A stretch of DNA of 64,000 nucleotides from Hyphomicrobiales bacterium (GCA_017305535.1 JAFKKN010000001.1:1-64000); one strand, 5' to 3'. Positions 15,928 to 26,306 are shown, counted from the stretch's first letter. Translations and numbers: made by a program. Notes: generated from the letters alone by a model not told the origin.

Positions 15928-16264
15928 ATCCGGCCAGTTTGCCTCGCGGGCGAACGGTACGAGACACCATCGTGGATGATCCGGCGGAATATCTGCGCCG
16001 GGCCGCCGTGCTCGATCCAGAAATTCCAAACCGTGCGCTATTCGTTCCGAACCATATAGGTTCTTTTTGCGACAAAGCGGGAGGTGCGTCGGTGTAGCGG
16101 TTTCCGCTATGCTTCGGCGTGATCGTCAGAAAGCTGCGGACAGGACCTTGCCAGATCAAATCGGCGATGTTTGCAACGGGAATGGGGGCCGCCGCGCCAT
16201 CAGCCCGTCACCCTTTTCGCGAATGTTGGATTCGACGGTGGTTCGCCGTCTCAGGGAGAATGCC
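15928..16264. other. Gene-free region before the A2M gene
   Basis: No supported gene. It should carry the promoter of the downstream envelope operon, but I could not pick out convincing -35/-10 boxes. An in-frame extension of the A2M reading frame runs back to 16067; it lacks signal-peptide character and is not taken as coding. Confidence 0.4.
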
Positions 16265-19200
16265 ATGATCGGTCTAGTCCGCGCCGTGAGTGTTGCGTGC
16301 GTGCTCGCGTTCGGCCTTTGTGCCGCGCAGGCCGCCGACAAGGCGTACAAGCGCGACGATCTGGCGGATGCCGCGATCAAGCTGCAGGAGCAGATCAAGA
16401 CCGAGGCGGGCAGTGTCGCCAAGCCGGCGTCGCAACTGCGTACCGATGCCGACGTCGCGATCCGGAAGGGTAACCTCCGCGAAAGCCTGCAAATTCTCGG
16501 GCAGCTCGCGGCCGTGGCTCCCGAGGACGGTGGCAACTGGCTGCGGCTGGCAAAAACCATTCTTCAGGTTCGTCCGATCACCAACAGCGAACAGACGCTG
16601 CTGCGCGAGCGCGCCTCGACCGCGTCCTATCTGGCGTATCAGCGCGCCGGCAACGCCGGCGAGGAGGCCGATGCGCTGGCCGTGCTCGGCCGCACCTTCG
16701 CGGACCGCAAGCTATGGCGTCCGGCGCTCGACACCATGCGGCTGTCGCTCGACCTGCGCGAGGTCGCGGATGTTCGGGGCGCTTATGAAAAGCTGCGCGA
16801 CGATCACGGCTTCCGGCTGCTCGATTACAGCGTGGATTCGGATTCCGCCTCGCCCCGCGTCTGCTTCCAGTTCTCGGAAGACCTCGCCAAGCGGACCGAC
16901 TTCGCGCCGTATCTCGCGCTGGCCGGCAACGACGCGCCGGCCATTTCGTCGGAGGACAAGCAGCTCTGCGTCGACGGGCTGAAGCACGGCGAGCGCTACA
17001 ACATCAATCTGCGCGCCGGGCTGCCGTCCACCGTGCGGGAGACGCTGCCGAAGTCGGCGGAGTTCAACGTCTATGTCCGCGACCGCAAGCCGTTCGTGCG
17101 CTTTACCGGCCGTGCCTATGTGCTGCCGCGCACCGGCCAGCGCGGCATTCCGGTGGTCAGCGTCAACACCCAGAACGTGGCGGTCAACGTCTTCCGGATC
17201 GGCGACCGCAACCTGATCAACACCGTGATCGGCAGCGATTTCCAGCGTGCCTTGAGCCGATATGAACTCTCGAGCCTCGGCGACGAGCGTGGGGTCAAGG
17301 TGTGGAGCGGCGACCTTGCCACCGCCTCGACCCTCAATGCCGACGTCACTACCGCATTCCCGGTCGATCAGGCGCTGGGCGATCTGCAACCGGGCGTCTA
17401 CGTGATGACCGCCGCGCCGAAGGGACCGCAGGCCAGCGACGAGGATTCCGGTTCGCTGGCGACGCAGTGGTTCATCGTCTCCGATCTCGGACTGACGGCG
17501 TTCTCCGGTAACGACGGCATCCATGTCTTCGTCAATTCGCTGGCGTCCACCGATCCGATGGCCAATGCCGAGGTGCGGCTGTTGGCGCGTAACAATGAAA
17601 TCCTCGCCACCCGCAAGACCGACGCCGCCGGACATGTGCTGTTCGAAGCGGGGCTGGCGCGCGGCGAGGGCGGCCTGTCGCCGGCGCTGCTCACCGTCAG
17701 CGGCGAGAAGGCGGACTACGCTTTCCTTAGTCTCAAGACCACCGCCTTCGATCTGTCGGATCGCGGCGTCAGCGGTCGCCCGGTTCCAGCCGGGGCGGAT
17801 GCCTTCGTCTATGCCGAGCGCGGCGTCTATCGCTCCGGCGAGACGGTCTATCTCACCGCGCTGCTGCGCGACGGTCAGGGCAAGGCGATGACCGGAGGGC
17901 CGCTGACTTTGGTGGTCGAGCGTCCGGACGGCGTCGAGTATCGCCGTGCGTCGTTGCCGGATCAGGGTGCCGGCGGACGCAGTCTGTCGCTGCCGCTGAA
18001 TTCGGCAGTGCCGACCGGCACCTGGCGGGTGCGGGCGTTCACCGATCCCAAGGCGCCGTCTGTGGGCGAGACCACCTTCATGGTCGAAGACTACGTGCCG
18101 GATCGGATCGAGTTCGATTTGACCAGCGAAGCCAAGCAGATCACGACGGAAGCTCCGGTGACGCTCAAGGTCGACGGTCATTTCCTCTACGGTGCGCCGG
18201 CGTCCGGCCTGCAACTCGAAGGCGACATGCTGGTCGCGCCGGCCGCCGTGCGCCCGGGCTATGCCGGCTATCAGTTTGGCGTTCCCGACGAGGAAACCGC
18301 CAGCAACGAACGCACCCCCATCGAGGACCTTCCTGAAGCGGACGCCAATGGCGTCGCGACCTTCCCGGTGAGCCTTGCGAAAGCGCCGGCGTCGGCCCGG
18401 CCGCAGGAAGCGCAGATATTTATCCGCATGGCGGAAGCCGGCGGTCGCGCGGTGGAGCGCAAGCTGGTGCTGCCGGTGGCGCCGCCGGCCGCGATGATCG
18501 GCGTCAAGCCGCTGTTCGCAGGCTCCAGCGTTGCCGAGGGTGAGAACGCCAACTTTGAAGTCGCGTTCGTCGCGCCGGACGGCACCGCGCTGGCGCGTAG
18601 CGGCCTGCGCTACGAACTGCTCAAGATCGAGTCGCGCTACCAGTGGTATCGCCAGAGCGGTTCGTGGGAATACGAGCCGGTGAAATCGACCAAGCGCGTT
18701 GCCGACGGAGACATCACCATCGCCGCCGACAAGCCCGCGCGATTGCAACTGTCGCCGCGGCCGGGCCGCTACCGGCTCGACGTCAAGTCGGTGGATTCCA
18801 CCGATGGGCCACTGACGTCGGTGACCTTCGACGTCGGTTGGTATTCCGACGGCAGCGCCGACACGCCGGATCTGCTGGAAACCTCCATCGACAAGCCGCA
18901 ATACGCCTCTGGCGACACTATGACGGTGTCGGTCAACACCCGCACCGCCGGCAAGCTCACCGTCAACGTGCTGGGCGACCGGCTGCTGACGACGCAAACC
19001 CTCGACGTCAAGGAGGGCACCTCGCAGGTGCGCATTCCTGTCGGCTCCGACTGGGGTACCGGGGCATATGTCGTGGCCACCTTGCGCCGTCCGCTGGATG
19101 CGGCCGCACAGCGCATGCCCGGCCGCGCCATCGGCCTGAAGTGGTTCGGCATCGACAAGGATGCGCGCACGCTCAAGGTTGAGCTGTCGCCGCCGGCTTT

Positions 19201-21484
19201 GGTGCGGCCCAGCACGACGATGGTGCTGCCGGTGAAGATCGGCGGCCTCAGCGCTGGCGAGGACGCCAAGATCGTGGTGGCCGCCGTCGATGTCGGCATT
19301 CTCAATCTCACCAACTACAAGCCGCCGGCGCCCGACGATTACTATCTCGGCCAGCGCCGTCTCTCGGCGGAAATCCGTGACCTCTATGGCCAGTTGATCG
19401 ACGGCATGCAGGGCACGCGTGGCCAGATCCGCACTGGCGGTGATGCCGCCGGCGCGGAGATGCAGGGCTCGCCTCCGACGCAGAAGCCGCTGGCGCTCTA
19501 TTCCGGCATCGTCACCGTCGGACCGGATGGCACCGTGAATATCCTGTTCGAGATTCCGGAGTTCGCCGGCACCGCGCGAGTGATGGCGGTGGCCTGGACC
19601 GCGACCAAGCTCGGCCGCGCCACCACCGACGTGACGGTGCGCGATCCGGTGGTGTTGACCGCCACGTTGCCGCGCTTCCTGCTCTCGGGCGATCGCGGCA
19701 GCATGAACTTCGAACTTGATAACGTCGAAGGCGCGCCGGGCGACTACAGCATCAACGTCAGCGCCTCCGGTCCGGTGAAGGTGCCGGGCAATGCAACCAC
19801 GGTGGTCAACCTCAAGGCCAAGCAGCGCTCGTCGATGGCGCTGGCGCTTGATGCCAACGGCACCGGCACCGCGCAGATCGACGTCGCCATCAAGGGGCCG
19901 AACGGCATGACGCTGGCGCGGCACTATGCGCTCGACGTCAAGGCGGCGACGCAGATTCTGGCGCGCCGCTCGGTGCGGACCCTGGCGAAGGGCGAAAGCC
20001 TGACGCTGACCAAGGACATGTTCTCCGACCTCGTCGCCGGCACCGGCGGCGTGTCGTTGTCGGTGAGCCAGTCCACCGCGCTCGACGCCGCCACCATCCT
20101 CAAGGCGCTGGATCGCTATCCGTTCGGTTGCTCCGAGCAGATCACCAGCCGCGCCATGCCGCTGCTCTACGTCAACGATCTGGCGGCGGGCGCGCATCTG
20201 GCGATGGACACCGCCGTCGATCAGCGCATCAAGGACGCCATCGACCGGCTGCTATCGCGGCAGGGTTCGAACGGCTCGTTCGGCCTGTGGTCGTCGGGCG
20301 GTGACGATGCATGGCTCGACGCTTACGTCACCGACTTCCTCAGCCGTGCGCGTGAGAAGGGCTTCACGGTGCCGGATATCGCGTTCCGCTCGGCGCTCGA
20401 TCGCGTGCGCAACTCGGTGGTCAACGCCAATGAGCCGGAGAAGGATGGCGGCCGCGATCTCGCTTACGGCCTTTACGTGCTGGCGAAGAACGGCACCGCG
20501 CCGGTCGGCGACCTGCGCTATCTCGCCGACACCAAGCTGAACAATCTCGCAACGCCCATCGCCAAGGCGCAACTCGCCGCGGCACTGGCGCTGGTCGGGG
20601 ATCGTGGCCGCGCCGAGCGCGTCTATGCGTCGGCGGTCGAGAGCCTCAATCCGAAGCCGGTGCTGGAGTTCGGCCGCACCGACTACGGCTCGGCCTTGCG
20701 TGACGCAGCGGCGCTGGTGTCGCTCGCCAGCGAAGGCAATGCGCCGCGTGCGACGCTGACGCAGGCGGTGCAACGGGTCGAAGCCGCGCGCGGTCTGACG
20801 CCGTATACTTCGACGCAGGAGAACGCGTGGCTGGTGCTGGCGTCGCGTGCGCTGGCGAAGGATGCGGGCAACATCTCGCTCGACATCGACGGCTCGCCGG
20901 TCAAAACCGTGGTGTATCGGAGCTACAAGGGCGCCGATATCGACAGCAAGCCGATCAAGATCACCAACCTCGGCGACGTACCGATGCAGGCGGTGGTTTC
21001 GGTCACCGGCGCGCCGGTGACGCCGGAGCCGGCGGCGTCCAACGGCTTCAAGATCGAGCGTAACTACTTCGCGCTCGACGGCACGCCGGCGGACCCGGCG
21101 CAGGCGAAGCAGAACCAGCGTTTCGCGGTGGTGCTGAAGATCACCGAAGCCAAGCCGGAATACGGCCACATCATGGTGGTGGACTATCTTCCGGCCGGCT
21201 TCGAGATCGACAATCCGCATCTGGTGTCGTCGGGTGATACCGGCACGCTGGACTGGATCGAGGACGGCGAGGAGCCGGAGCACACCGAGTTCCGCGACGA
21301 CCGCTTCAGCGCCTCGATCGATCGCGCCAGCAATGATAAGTCGGTGTTCACCGTCGCCTATGTCGTGCGCGCGGTATCGCCGGGCAAATACGTGCTGCCG
21401 CAGGCCTACGTCGAGGACATGTACAATCCCTCGCGCTATGGTCGCACCGGCACGGGAGCGATCGAGGTGAAGGCCGCGAAATGA
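16265..21484 (+). CDS. Bacterial alpha-2-macroglobulin
   Basis: This encodes a 1739-residue periplasmic protein. A signal peptide (residues 1-23, AQA) is followed by an N-terminal helical region, a series of macroglobulin beta-sandwich domains (for example ADAFVYAERGVYRSGETVYLTALLRD, a classic MG-domain segment), and the thioester domain with YPFGCSEQITSRAMP. The thioester Cys1289 and Gln1292 are both present, so it should covalently trap proteases, unlike thioester-less YfaS-type proteins. An alpha-alpha toroid and a C-terminal receptor-like domain (NGFKIERNYF, VVDYLPAGFEIDNP) follow. The gene overlaps pbpC by 4 bases. The pairing with PBP1C is conserved in many bacteria and is thought to protect the cell when peptidoglycan is breached. 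The start at 16265 has AGGGAGAA upstream. Confidence 0.93.
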   Translation: MIGLVRAVSVACVLAFGLCAAQAADKAYKRDDLADAAIKLQEQIKTEAGSVAKPASQLRTDADVAIRKGNLRESLQILGQLAAVAPEDGGNWLRLAKTILQVRPITNSEQTLLRERASTASYLAYQRAGNAGEEADALAVLGRTFADRKLWRPALDTMRLSLDLREVADVRGAYEKLRDDHGFRLLDYSVDSDSASPRVCFQFSEDLAKRTDFAPYLALAGNDAPAISSEDKQLCVDGLKHGERYNINLRAGLPSTVRETLPKSAEFNVYVRDRKPFVRFTGRAYVLPRTGQRGIPVVSVNTQNVAVNVFRIGDRNLINTVIGSDFQRALSRYELSSLGDERGVKVWSGDLATASTLNADVTTAFPVDQALGDLQPGVYVMTAAPKGPQASDEDSGSLATQWFIVSDLGLTAFSGNDGIHVFVNSLASTDPMANAEVRLLARNNEILATRKTDAAGHVLFEAGLARGEGGLSPALLTVSGEKADYAFLSLKTTAFDLSDRGVSGRPVPAGADAFVYAERGVYRSGETVYLTALLRDGQGKAMTGGPLTLVVERPDGVEYRRASLPDQGAGGRSLSLPLNSAVPTGTWRVRAFTDPKAPSVGETTFMVEDYVPDRIEFDLTSEAKQITTEAPVTLKVDGHFLYGAPASGLQLEGDMLVAPAAVRPGYAGYQFGVPDEETASNERTPIEDLPEADANGVATFPVSLAKAPASARPQEAQIFIRMAEAGGRAVERKLVLPVAPPAAMIGVKPLFAGSSVAEGENANFEVAFVAPDGTALARSGLRYELLKIESRYQWYRQSGSWEYEPVKSTKRVADGDITIAADKPARLQLSPRPGRYRLDVKSVDSTDGPLTSVTFDVGWYSDGSADTPDLLETSIDKPQYASGDTMTVSVNTRTAGKLTVNVLGDRLLTTQTLDVKEGTSQVRIPVGSDWGTGAYVVATLRRPLDAAAQRMPGRAIGLKWFGIDKDARTLKVELSPPALVRPSTTMVLPVKIGGLSAGEDAKIVVAAVDVGILNLTNYKPPAPDDYYLGQRRLSAEIRDLYGQLIDGMQGTRGQIRTGGDAAGAEMQGSPPTQKPLALYSGIVTVGPDGTVNILFEIPEFAGTARVMAVAWTATKLGRATTDVTVRDPVVLTATLPRFLLSGDRGSMNFELDNVEGAPGDYSINVSASGPVKVPGNATTVVNLKAKQRSSMALALDANGTGTAQIDVAIKGPNGMTLARHYALDVKAATQILARRSVRTLAKGESLTLTKDMFSDLVAGTGGVSLSVSQSTALDAATILKALDRYPFGCSEQITSRAMPLLYVNDLAAGAHLAMDTAVDQRIKDAIDRLLSRQGSNGSFGLWSSGGDDAWLDAYVTDFLSRAREKGFTVPDIAFRSALDRVRNSVVNANEPEKDGGRDLAYGLYVLAKNGTAPVGDLRYLADTKLNNLATPIAKAQLAAALALVGDRGRAERVYASAVESLNPKPVLEFGRTDYGSALRDAAALVSLASEGNAPRATLTQAVQRVEAARGLTPYTSTQENAWLVLASRALAKDAGNISLDIDGSPVKTVVYRSYKGADIDSKPIKITNLGDVPMQAVVSVTGAPVTPEPAASNGFKIERNYFALDGTPADPAQAKQNQRFAVVLKITEAKPEYGHIMVVDYLPAGFEIDNPHLVSSGDTGTLDWIEDGEEPEHTEFRDDRFSASIDRASNDKSVFTVAYVVRAVSPGKYVLPQAYVEDMYNPSRYGRTGTGAIEVKAAK

Positions 21485-23598
21485 CGGTGTCCGAGGCCAT
21501 ACACGTCAACCCCCGGCGCCGCTGGCGCTGGGCGAAGCGCGTGGCCTTGGCGAGCGTTGCCGTTCTGGCGGCGTGCGGCATCGCTCTCGCATCGTGGGTG
21601 GCGTCGCTGGGACCGCTCCCGTTCAAGGAAGCGCGTGAAGTCTCGACCACGGTGGTGGATCGCAACGGCAAGCTGTTGCGCGCCTTCGCCATGGCGGACG
21701 GCCGCTGGCGATTGCCGGTCGATGCGAAAGCCGATGTCGACCCGGGCTATGTGGCGCTGCTGCTGGCCTATGAGGATCAACGTTTCTACGCGCACGGCGG
21801 TGTCGATCCGTGGGCGCTGGGCCGCGCCGCGTTTCAGCTCGTGACGCGCGGCCACATCGTCTCCGGCGGCTCCACCATCACCATGCAATTGGCGCGGCTG
21901 ATGGAGCCGCGGCAGCGCCGCTCGCTCTACGCCAAGCTGCATCAGATCGTGCGCGCCATCGAGATCGAGCGGCAACTGAGCAAGGACGAGATTCTCAATC
22001 TCTACCTGACGCTGGCGCCGTTCGGCGGCAATCTGGAAGGCGTGCGCGCCGCGTCCATCGCCTATTTCGGCAAGGAACCGAAGCGACTGTCGCTGGCGGA
22101 AGAGGCGCTGCTGGTGGCGCTGCCGCAGTCGCCGGAAACGCGCCGCATCGATCGCCATCCGAAGGTAGGGCAGGCGGCGCGCGACCGCGTGCTCGACCGC
22201 ATGATCGAAGAGGGCAAGGTCTCAGAGGAAGACGCCGCGCAGGCCAAGGCGGTGCCGGTGCCGCGCTTCCGTCATCCGATGCCGCTCTTGGCGCCGCATT
22301 CCGCCGAGCGCGCGATGGCGACGGTGAAAGATGCGCCGCTGATCCATCTGACGCTTGATGCCGGGCTTCAGCGCAATCTCGAGACGCTGGCGCGAGATCG
22401 CGCCGCCGCGCTCGGTCCCGATATCTCGGTTGCCATTGTCGCGGTCGACAATGCCAACGGCGACATTCTCGCCCGCGTCGGCTCGCCGGATTATTTCGAC
22501 GCGCGCCGAGCCGGACAGGTCGACATGACGCGCGCCGTGCGCTCGCCCGGTTCGACGCTGAAGCCGTTCATCTACGGCTTCGCGTTCGAGGACGGTGTGG
22601 TCCATCCCGAAAGCCTGATCGACGACCGGCCGATCCGCTTCGGCGCCTACGCGCCTGAAAACTTCGATATGACATTTCAGGGCACGGTGTCGGTGCGCCA
22701 CGCCTTGCAGATGTCGCTGAACGTGCCGGCGGTCGCGCTGCTCGACCGCGTCGGCGCCAGCCGCATGACATCGCGGCTGCGACAGGCCGGTGGGTATCTC
22801 ACATTGCCGGAAGGCGAGGTGCCGGGGCTGGCGATGGGGCTTGGTGGCGTCGGCGTTAGCTTGCAGGACCTCGTCCAACTCTACAGCGGCTTCCCGCGTC
22901 TCGGCAGTACCGTACCGTTGCAGGAAATCCGCAAGGACGGCGACAAGCCGCCGGAGCCGCTGCGGCTGATGGATCGCGTGGCGGCCTGGCAGGTCGGCAA
23001 CGTGCTGATGGGAACGCCGCCGCCGGATAACGCGGTGCGTAACCGGATCGCGTTCAAGACCGGCACCAGCTACGGCTATCGCGATGCCTGGTCGGTCGGC
23101 TTCGACGGCCGCATGACGGTGGGAGTCTGGGTCGGCCGGCCGGACGGCGCGCCGGTTCCCGGTCTGGTCGGACGCAGCGCTGCCGCGCCGATCCTGTTCG
23201 ATGCTTTCGCCCGTTCCGGCAAGCTGCCCATGCCGTTGGCAAAAGCTCCGCACGGAACCCTGATCGCCAGCAACGCGAAACTGCCGCTGCCGCTACGTCG
23301 GTTCCGGCAGGCCGGCGATCTGGTTGATCTGAGCCGAACCCGGCCGCTGCATATCCAGTTCCCGCTCGATGGCTCGCGGATCGATGCGATGGCGGGCGGA
23401 AAAGGCGAGGCGGGCGCGCTTCCGGTCAAGGTCGCGGGCGGCGTCCTGCCGATGACGATGCTGGTGAATGGCGTCGCGGTCGGTGATTTCGACAGCCGTC
23501 GGCAGCGGCTCATTGAGCCGCCGGGGCCGGGTTTCGTCCGCCTCACGGTGATGGACGCGACTGGCGCGGCGGACACAGTCGTCGTCAGAATTCAATAA
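21481..23598 (+). CDS. pbpC: Penicillin-binding protein 1C
   Basis: This encodes a 705-residue bifunctional peptidoglycan synthase. One N-terminal membrane anchor (about residues 20-42) leads into a GT51 glycosyltransferase domain (YEDQRFYAHGGVDP with the catalytic Glu, SGGSTITMQLARL, RKxxE-like KLHQIVRAIEIERQLSKDEIL). A transpeptidase domain then shows active Ser358 in SPGSTLKPF (SxxK), the SLN motif in MSLNVPAV and KTGT in FKTGTSYG. A C-terminal BiPBP_C domain of about 90 residues ends the protein and is diagnostic for PBP1C. It acts in the periplasm with its anchor in the inner membrane. ATG overlaps the A2M stop (ATGA), so translation is probably coupled. Confidence 0.94.
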   Translation: MTVSEAIHVNPRRRWRWAKRVALASVAVLAACGIALASWVASLGPLPFKEAREVSTTVVDRNGKLLRAFAMADGRWRLPVDAKADVDPGYVALLLAYEDQRFYAHGGVDPWALGRAAFQLVTRGHIVSGGSTITMQLARLMEPRQRRSLYAKLHQIVRAIEIERQLSKDEILNLYLTLAPFGGNLEGVRAASIAYFGKEPKRLSLAEEALLVALPQSPETRRIDRHPKVGQAARDRVLDRMIEEGKVSEEDAAQAKAVPVPRFRHPMPLLAPHSAERAMATVKDAPLIHLTLDAGLQRNLETLARDRAAALGPDISVAIVAVDNANGDILARVGSPDYFDARRAGQVDMTRAVRSPGSTLKPFIYGFAFEDGVVHPESLIDDRPIRFGAYAPENFDMTFQGTVSVRHALQMSLNVPAVALLDRVGASRMTSRLRQAGGYLTLPEGEVPGLAMGLGGVGVSLQDLVQLYSGFPRLGSTVPLQEIRKDGDKPPEPLRLMDRVAAWQVGNVLMGTPPPDNAVRNRIAFKTGTSYGYRDAWSVGFDGRMTVGVWVGRPDGAPVPGLVGRSAAAPILFDAFARSGKLPMPLAKAPHGTLIASNAKLPLPLRRFRQAGDLVDLSRTRPLHIQFPLDGSRIDAMAGGKGEAGALPVKVAGGVLPMTMLVNGVAVGDFDSRRQRLIEPPGPGFVRLTVMDATGAADTVVVRIQ

Positions 23599-23648
23599 CG
23601 GGCGGCTAACCGGTTGTCGCTCCGTCGGTTTCATCGTATGCGGAACCG

Positions 23649-25394
23649 ATGGTCGAGAATGTCTACCAATCCAGATTTGGCGCGCCGCGTGAACCCAATA
23701 ACCGGGTCAATCCGGGTCGGGGACTCGTGAGCGTCGTCAACTTCGTCACCGTCAGCGATCTGCGCGCCGTTCTCTTTCTGGCGGTCTGCGGCTTCCTGAT
23801 GTTTCTGCCGGGATTCTTCAACATCCCGCCGATCGACCGCGACGAGGCGCGTTTCGCGCAGGCCACCAAGCAGATGGTGGAGACCGGCGATTTCATCGAC
23901 ATCCGTTTCCAGGATGAGGTCCGCTACAAGAAGCCGGTCGGCATCTACTGGTTGCAGGCGGCGGCGGTGGAGACAGCCTCGTCGCTTGGTGTCCCGCGCG
24001 CGCAGGTGCGGATCTGGTTGTATCGCGTGCCGTCGTTGCTCGGCGCCATCGGCGCGGTGCTGTTGACATACTGGGCGGCGCTCGCCTTCGTGACGCGGCG
24101 CAGCGCGGTGCTGGCGAGCCTGTTGTTATGCAGTTCGGTGTTGCTCGGCGTTGAGGCGCGTTTGGCGAAAACCGACGCGATGCTGCTGCTCACCGTGGTA
24201 GCGGCGATGGGCGCGCTGGCGCGGGTCTATCTGTCGTGGCAGCGCGGCGAGGACCCGGACCGGCCGCCGTGGGCATGGCCAGTGATCTTCTGGACGGCGA
24301 TTGCCGGCGGCGTACTGCTCAAGGGGCCGCTGATCCTGATGTTCGTGGTGCTCACCGTGGGCACGCTCGCCATCATGGACCGCTCTGCCAACTGGCTGTG
24401 GCGGCTGCGGCCGCTGTGGGGCCTGCTGTGGCTGCTGGTGCTGGTGCTGCCGTGGTTCGTGGCGATCTTCTGGCGCGCCGGCGATGCGTTCTTCGCCGAC
24501 TCCGTCGGCGGCGACATGCTGAGCAAGCTCGCCAATGCGCAGGAATCCCACGGCGCGCCGCCGCTGACCTATTTCCTGCTGTTCTGGATCACGTTCTGGC
24601 CCGGCGCGCCGCTGGCGGGCATGGCGGCGCCGGCGATCTGGCGTGCGCGGCGCGAGCCCGGTGTGCAGTTCCTGCTGGCGTGGCTGATCCCGTCGTGGAT
24701 CGTGTTCGAACTCGTCATCACCAAGCTGCCGCATTACGTGCTGCCGCTTTATCCCGCCATCGCCATCCTGATCGCCGGGGCGCTGGAGCGCCGCATCCTG
24801 TCGCGCTCATGGGTGATCCGCGGCGCGGCGTGGTGGTTCGCCATTCCCGCCATCACCTCGGTGATCGCTGTGGTCGCGGCAATCAACTTCACGCGCCAGC
24901 CGGTGTTCTTCGCCTGGCCGTTCGTCGCGGTGTCGCTGATCTTCGGGCTGTTCGCGTGGTGGCTCTATGACGATTATCGCGCCGAGCGCTCGCTGCTGAA
25001 TGCGGTGACGTCGTCGTTGTTCCTCGGGATGGCGTTCTACGGCGTCATCGTGCCGGCACTGACGCCGCTGTTCCCCAGCGTCGAGATCGCCCGCGCGCTG
25101 CGCAACGTGGTGTGCGTCGGGCCGAAGGCTGCCGCCGCCGGCTATCACGAGCCGAGCCTCGTCTTCATGACCGGAACGTCGACACTGCTCACAGACGGTT
25201 CGCGCGCGGCCGACTTCCTGTCGCAAGGCAGTTGCCGCTTCGCGCTGGTGGAGTCCCGTTCGGAGCGCGCGTTCGCGCAGCGCGCCGAGGCTATCGGACT
25301 GCGCTACAACGTGGCGACGCGCATCGAAGGCTACAACTACTCGCAGGGCAAACAGGTTTCGATCGCGGTGTTCCGCTCCGAAGGCACGCAGTGA
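23649..25394 (+). CDS. GT39-family glycosyltransferase (ArnT/RgtA-like)
   Basis: This encodes a 581-residue polytopic membrane protein. After a polar N-terminus comes a first membrane helix and then NIPPIDRDEARFAQATKQMVETGDFIDIRFQDEVRYKKPVGIYWLQA. The acidic DRDEAR motif and KKPVGIYW are typical of PMT/ArnT-type enzymes that use polyprenyl-phosphate sugars in the periplasmic leaflet. About ten further hydrophobic segments follow, with a periplasmic C-terminal domain. Related enzymes add aminoarabinose (ArnT) or galacturonic acid (RgtA-D) to lipid A or the core. The donor and acceptor are not readable from sequence. It starts 50 bases after pbpC and is followed by PAP2, GT2 and LAB_N genes. 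A GTG at 23727 is an alternative start. Confidence 0.85.
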   Translation: MVENVYQSRFGAPREPNNRVNPGRGLVSVVNFVTVSDLRAVLFLAVCGFLMFLPGFFNIPPIDRDEARFAQATKQMVETGDFIDIRFQDEVRYKKPVGIYWLQAAAVETASSLGVPRAQVRIWLYRVPSLLGAIGAVLLTYWAALAFVTRRSAVLASLLLCSSVLLGVEARLAKTDAMLLLTVVAAMGALARVYLSWQRGEDPDRPPWAWPVIFWTAIAGGVLLKGPLILMFVVLTVGTLAIMDRSANWLWRLRPLWGLLWLLVLVLPWFVAIFWRAGDAFFADSVGGDMLSKLANAQESHGAPPLTYFLLFWITFWPGAPLAGMAAPAIWRARREPGVQFLLAWLIPSWIVFELVITKLPHYVLPLYPAIAILIAGALERRILSRSWVIRGAAWWFAIPAITSVIAVVAAINFTRQPVFFAWPFVAVSLIFGLFAWWLYDDYRAERSLLNAVTSSLFLGMAFYGVIVPALTPLFPSVEIARALRNVVCVGPKAAAAGYHEPSLVFMTGTSTLLTDGSRAADFLSQGSCRFALVESRSERAFAQRAEAIGLRYNVATRIEGYNYSQGKQVSIAVFRSEGTQ

Positions 25395-25395
25395 G

Positions 25396-26268
25396 ATGAC
25401 CGTGCCTGCCGGTCTTGAGACGAATTCGTCCTATCCGGTGCGGCTTGTCGCAACGCTCGGTCAGACATGGCGGCGGTTGACACGCACGCCGTCGCATTCG
25501 CGGCGCGCGGAAGCGGCGCGCCGTTCCTCGCGTCACGCGCTCGCGATCACCGCGCTGATTGCCGTGGTGATCGTCGCGTTGATGTTTACGCTCGATGCAC
25601 GGGTGATTCAGCTGATGCCGCCGCGCGGCACCAAGAGCCTGTGGCCGGTGCGCATCATCTCGGATTTCGGCAAGTCGGACTACGTGTTGTGGACGCTGCT
25701 CGCGCTACTGGCGATTACGGCATTGACCTTGCCGCGCCTGCGCGGCCGGGTGCGCGCCATCCTGATCGGGTGGGGCGATCGGCTGCTGTTTTTGTTCATC
25801 GCGGTGGCGGTGCCGGTGCTGGTCGGCGATGTTATCAAGGGGATCGTCGGGCGCGGCCGTCCCTTCGTTGGCGGTCATGCCAACCCGTTCAACTATTCGC
25901 ATTTCGCATGGACAGAGGCCTATGCCAGCTTTCCGTCCGGCCACGCCATGACCAGCGCCGCGCTGGCCTTCGCCATCGCATCGCTGTGGCCAAGGTTGCG
26001 CTGGTGGATGGTGGGGTACGTGATCGTGATCCTCGCGACGCGATTGTTGTTGCTGGCGCATCACCCGAGCGACGTCGTGGCGGGCGCGCTGGTGGGCGTC
26101 GTCGGCGCCATGGCCGTGCGCCACTGGTTCGCGGCGCGCCGTCTGGTGTTCACGATTGCCGCCGACGGAACGGTTCTGGCGCTGCCGGGACCTTCGGCCG
26201 CCGACCTCAAAAAGGTTGCCCGCGCGGCGTTTGCGCCATATGAAGCGCCATCCGCGAGACGCCTCTGA
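25396..26268 (+). CDS. PAP2-family membrane phosphatase
   Basis: This encodes a 290-residue membrane protein with about six hydrophobic segments. It has the complete PAP2 active site: KGIVGRGRP (Lys148, Arg155, Pro156), PSGH (180-183) and R-x5-H-x3-D (Arg216, His222, Asp226). The family dephosphorylates lipid phosphates such as undecaprenyl pyrophosphate, phosphatidylglycerol phosphate, or lipid A 1- or 4'-phosphate (LpxE/LpxF). It begins 1 base after the GT39 stop. With glycosyltransferases on both sides, a lipid A phosphatase or a polyprenyl-pyrophosphate phosphatase is most likely; the sequence alone does not choose between them. Confidence 0.88.
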   Translation: MTVPAGLETNSSYPVRLVATLGQTWRRLTRTPSHSRRAEAARRSSRHALAITALIAVVIVALMFTLDARVIQLMPPRGTKSLWPVRIISDFGKSDYVLWTLLALLAITALTLPRLRGRVRAILIGWGDRLLFLFIAVAVPVLVGDVIKGIVGRGRPFVGGHANPFNYSHFAWTEAYASFPSGHAMTSAALAFAIASLWPRLRWWMVGYVIVILATRLLLLAHHPSDVVAGALVGVVGAMAVRHWFAARRLVFTIAADGTVLALPGPSAADLKKVARAAFAPYEAPSARRL

Positions 26269-26306
26269 CCCCGGCCTGCGGCGGATCGCTAATCAACCCA
26301 AATTCC

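Noticed and set aside
16712-20197. 1161-codon open frame antisense to the A2M gene
   Set aside because: It is rich in Arg/His/Gln/Ala with no domain pattern, as expected from the complement of a high-G+C gene with strong third-position bias.
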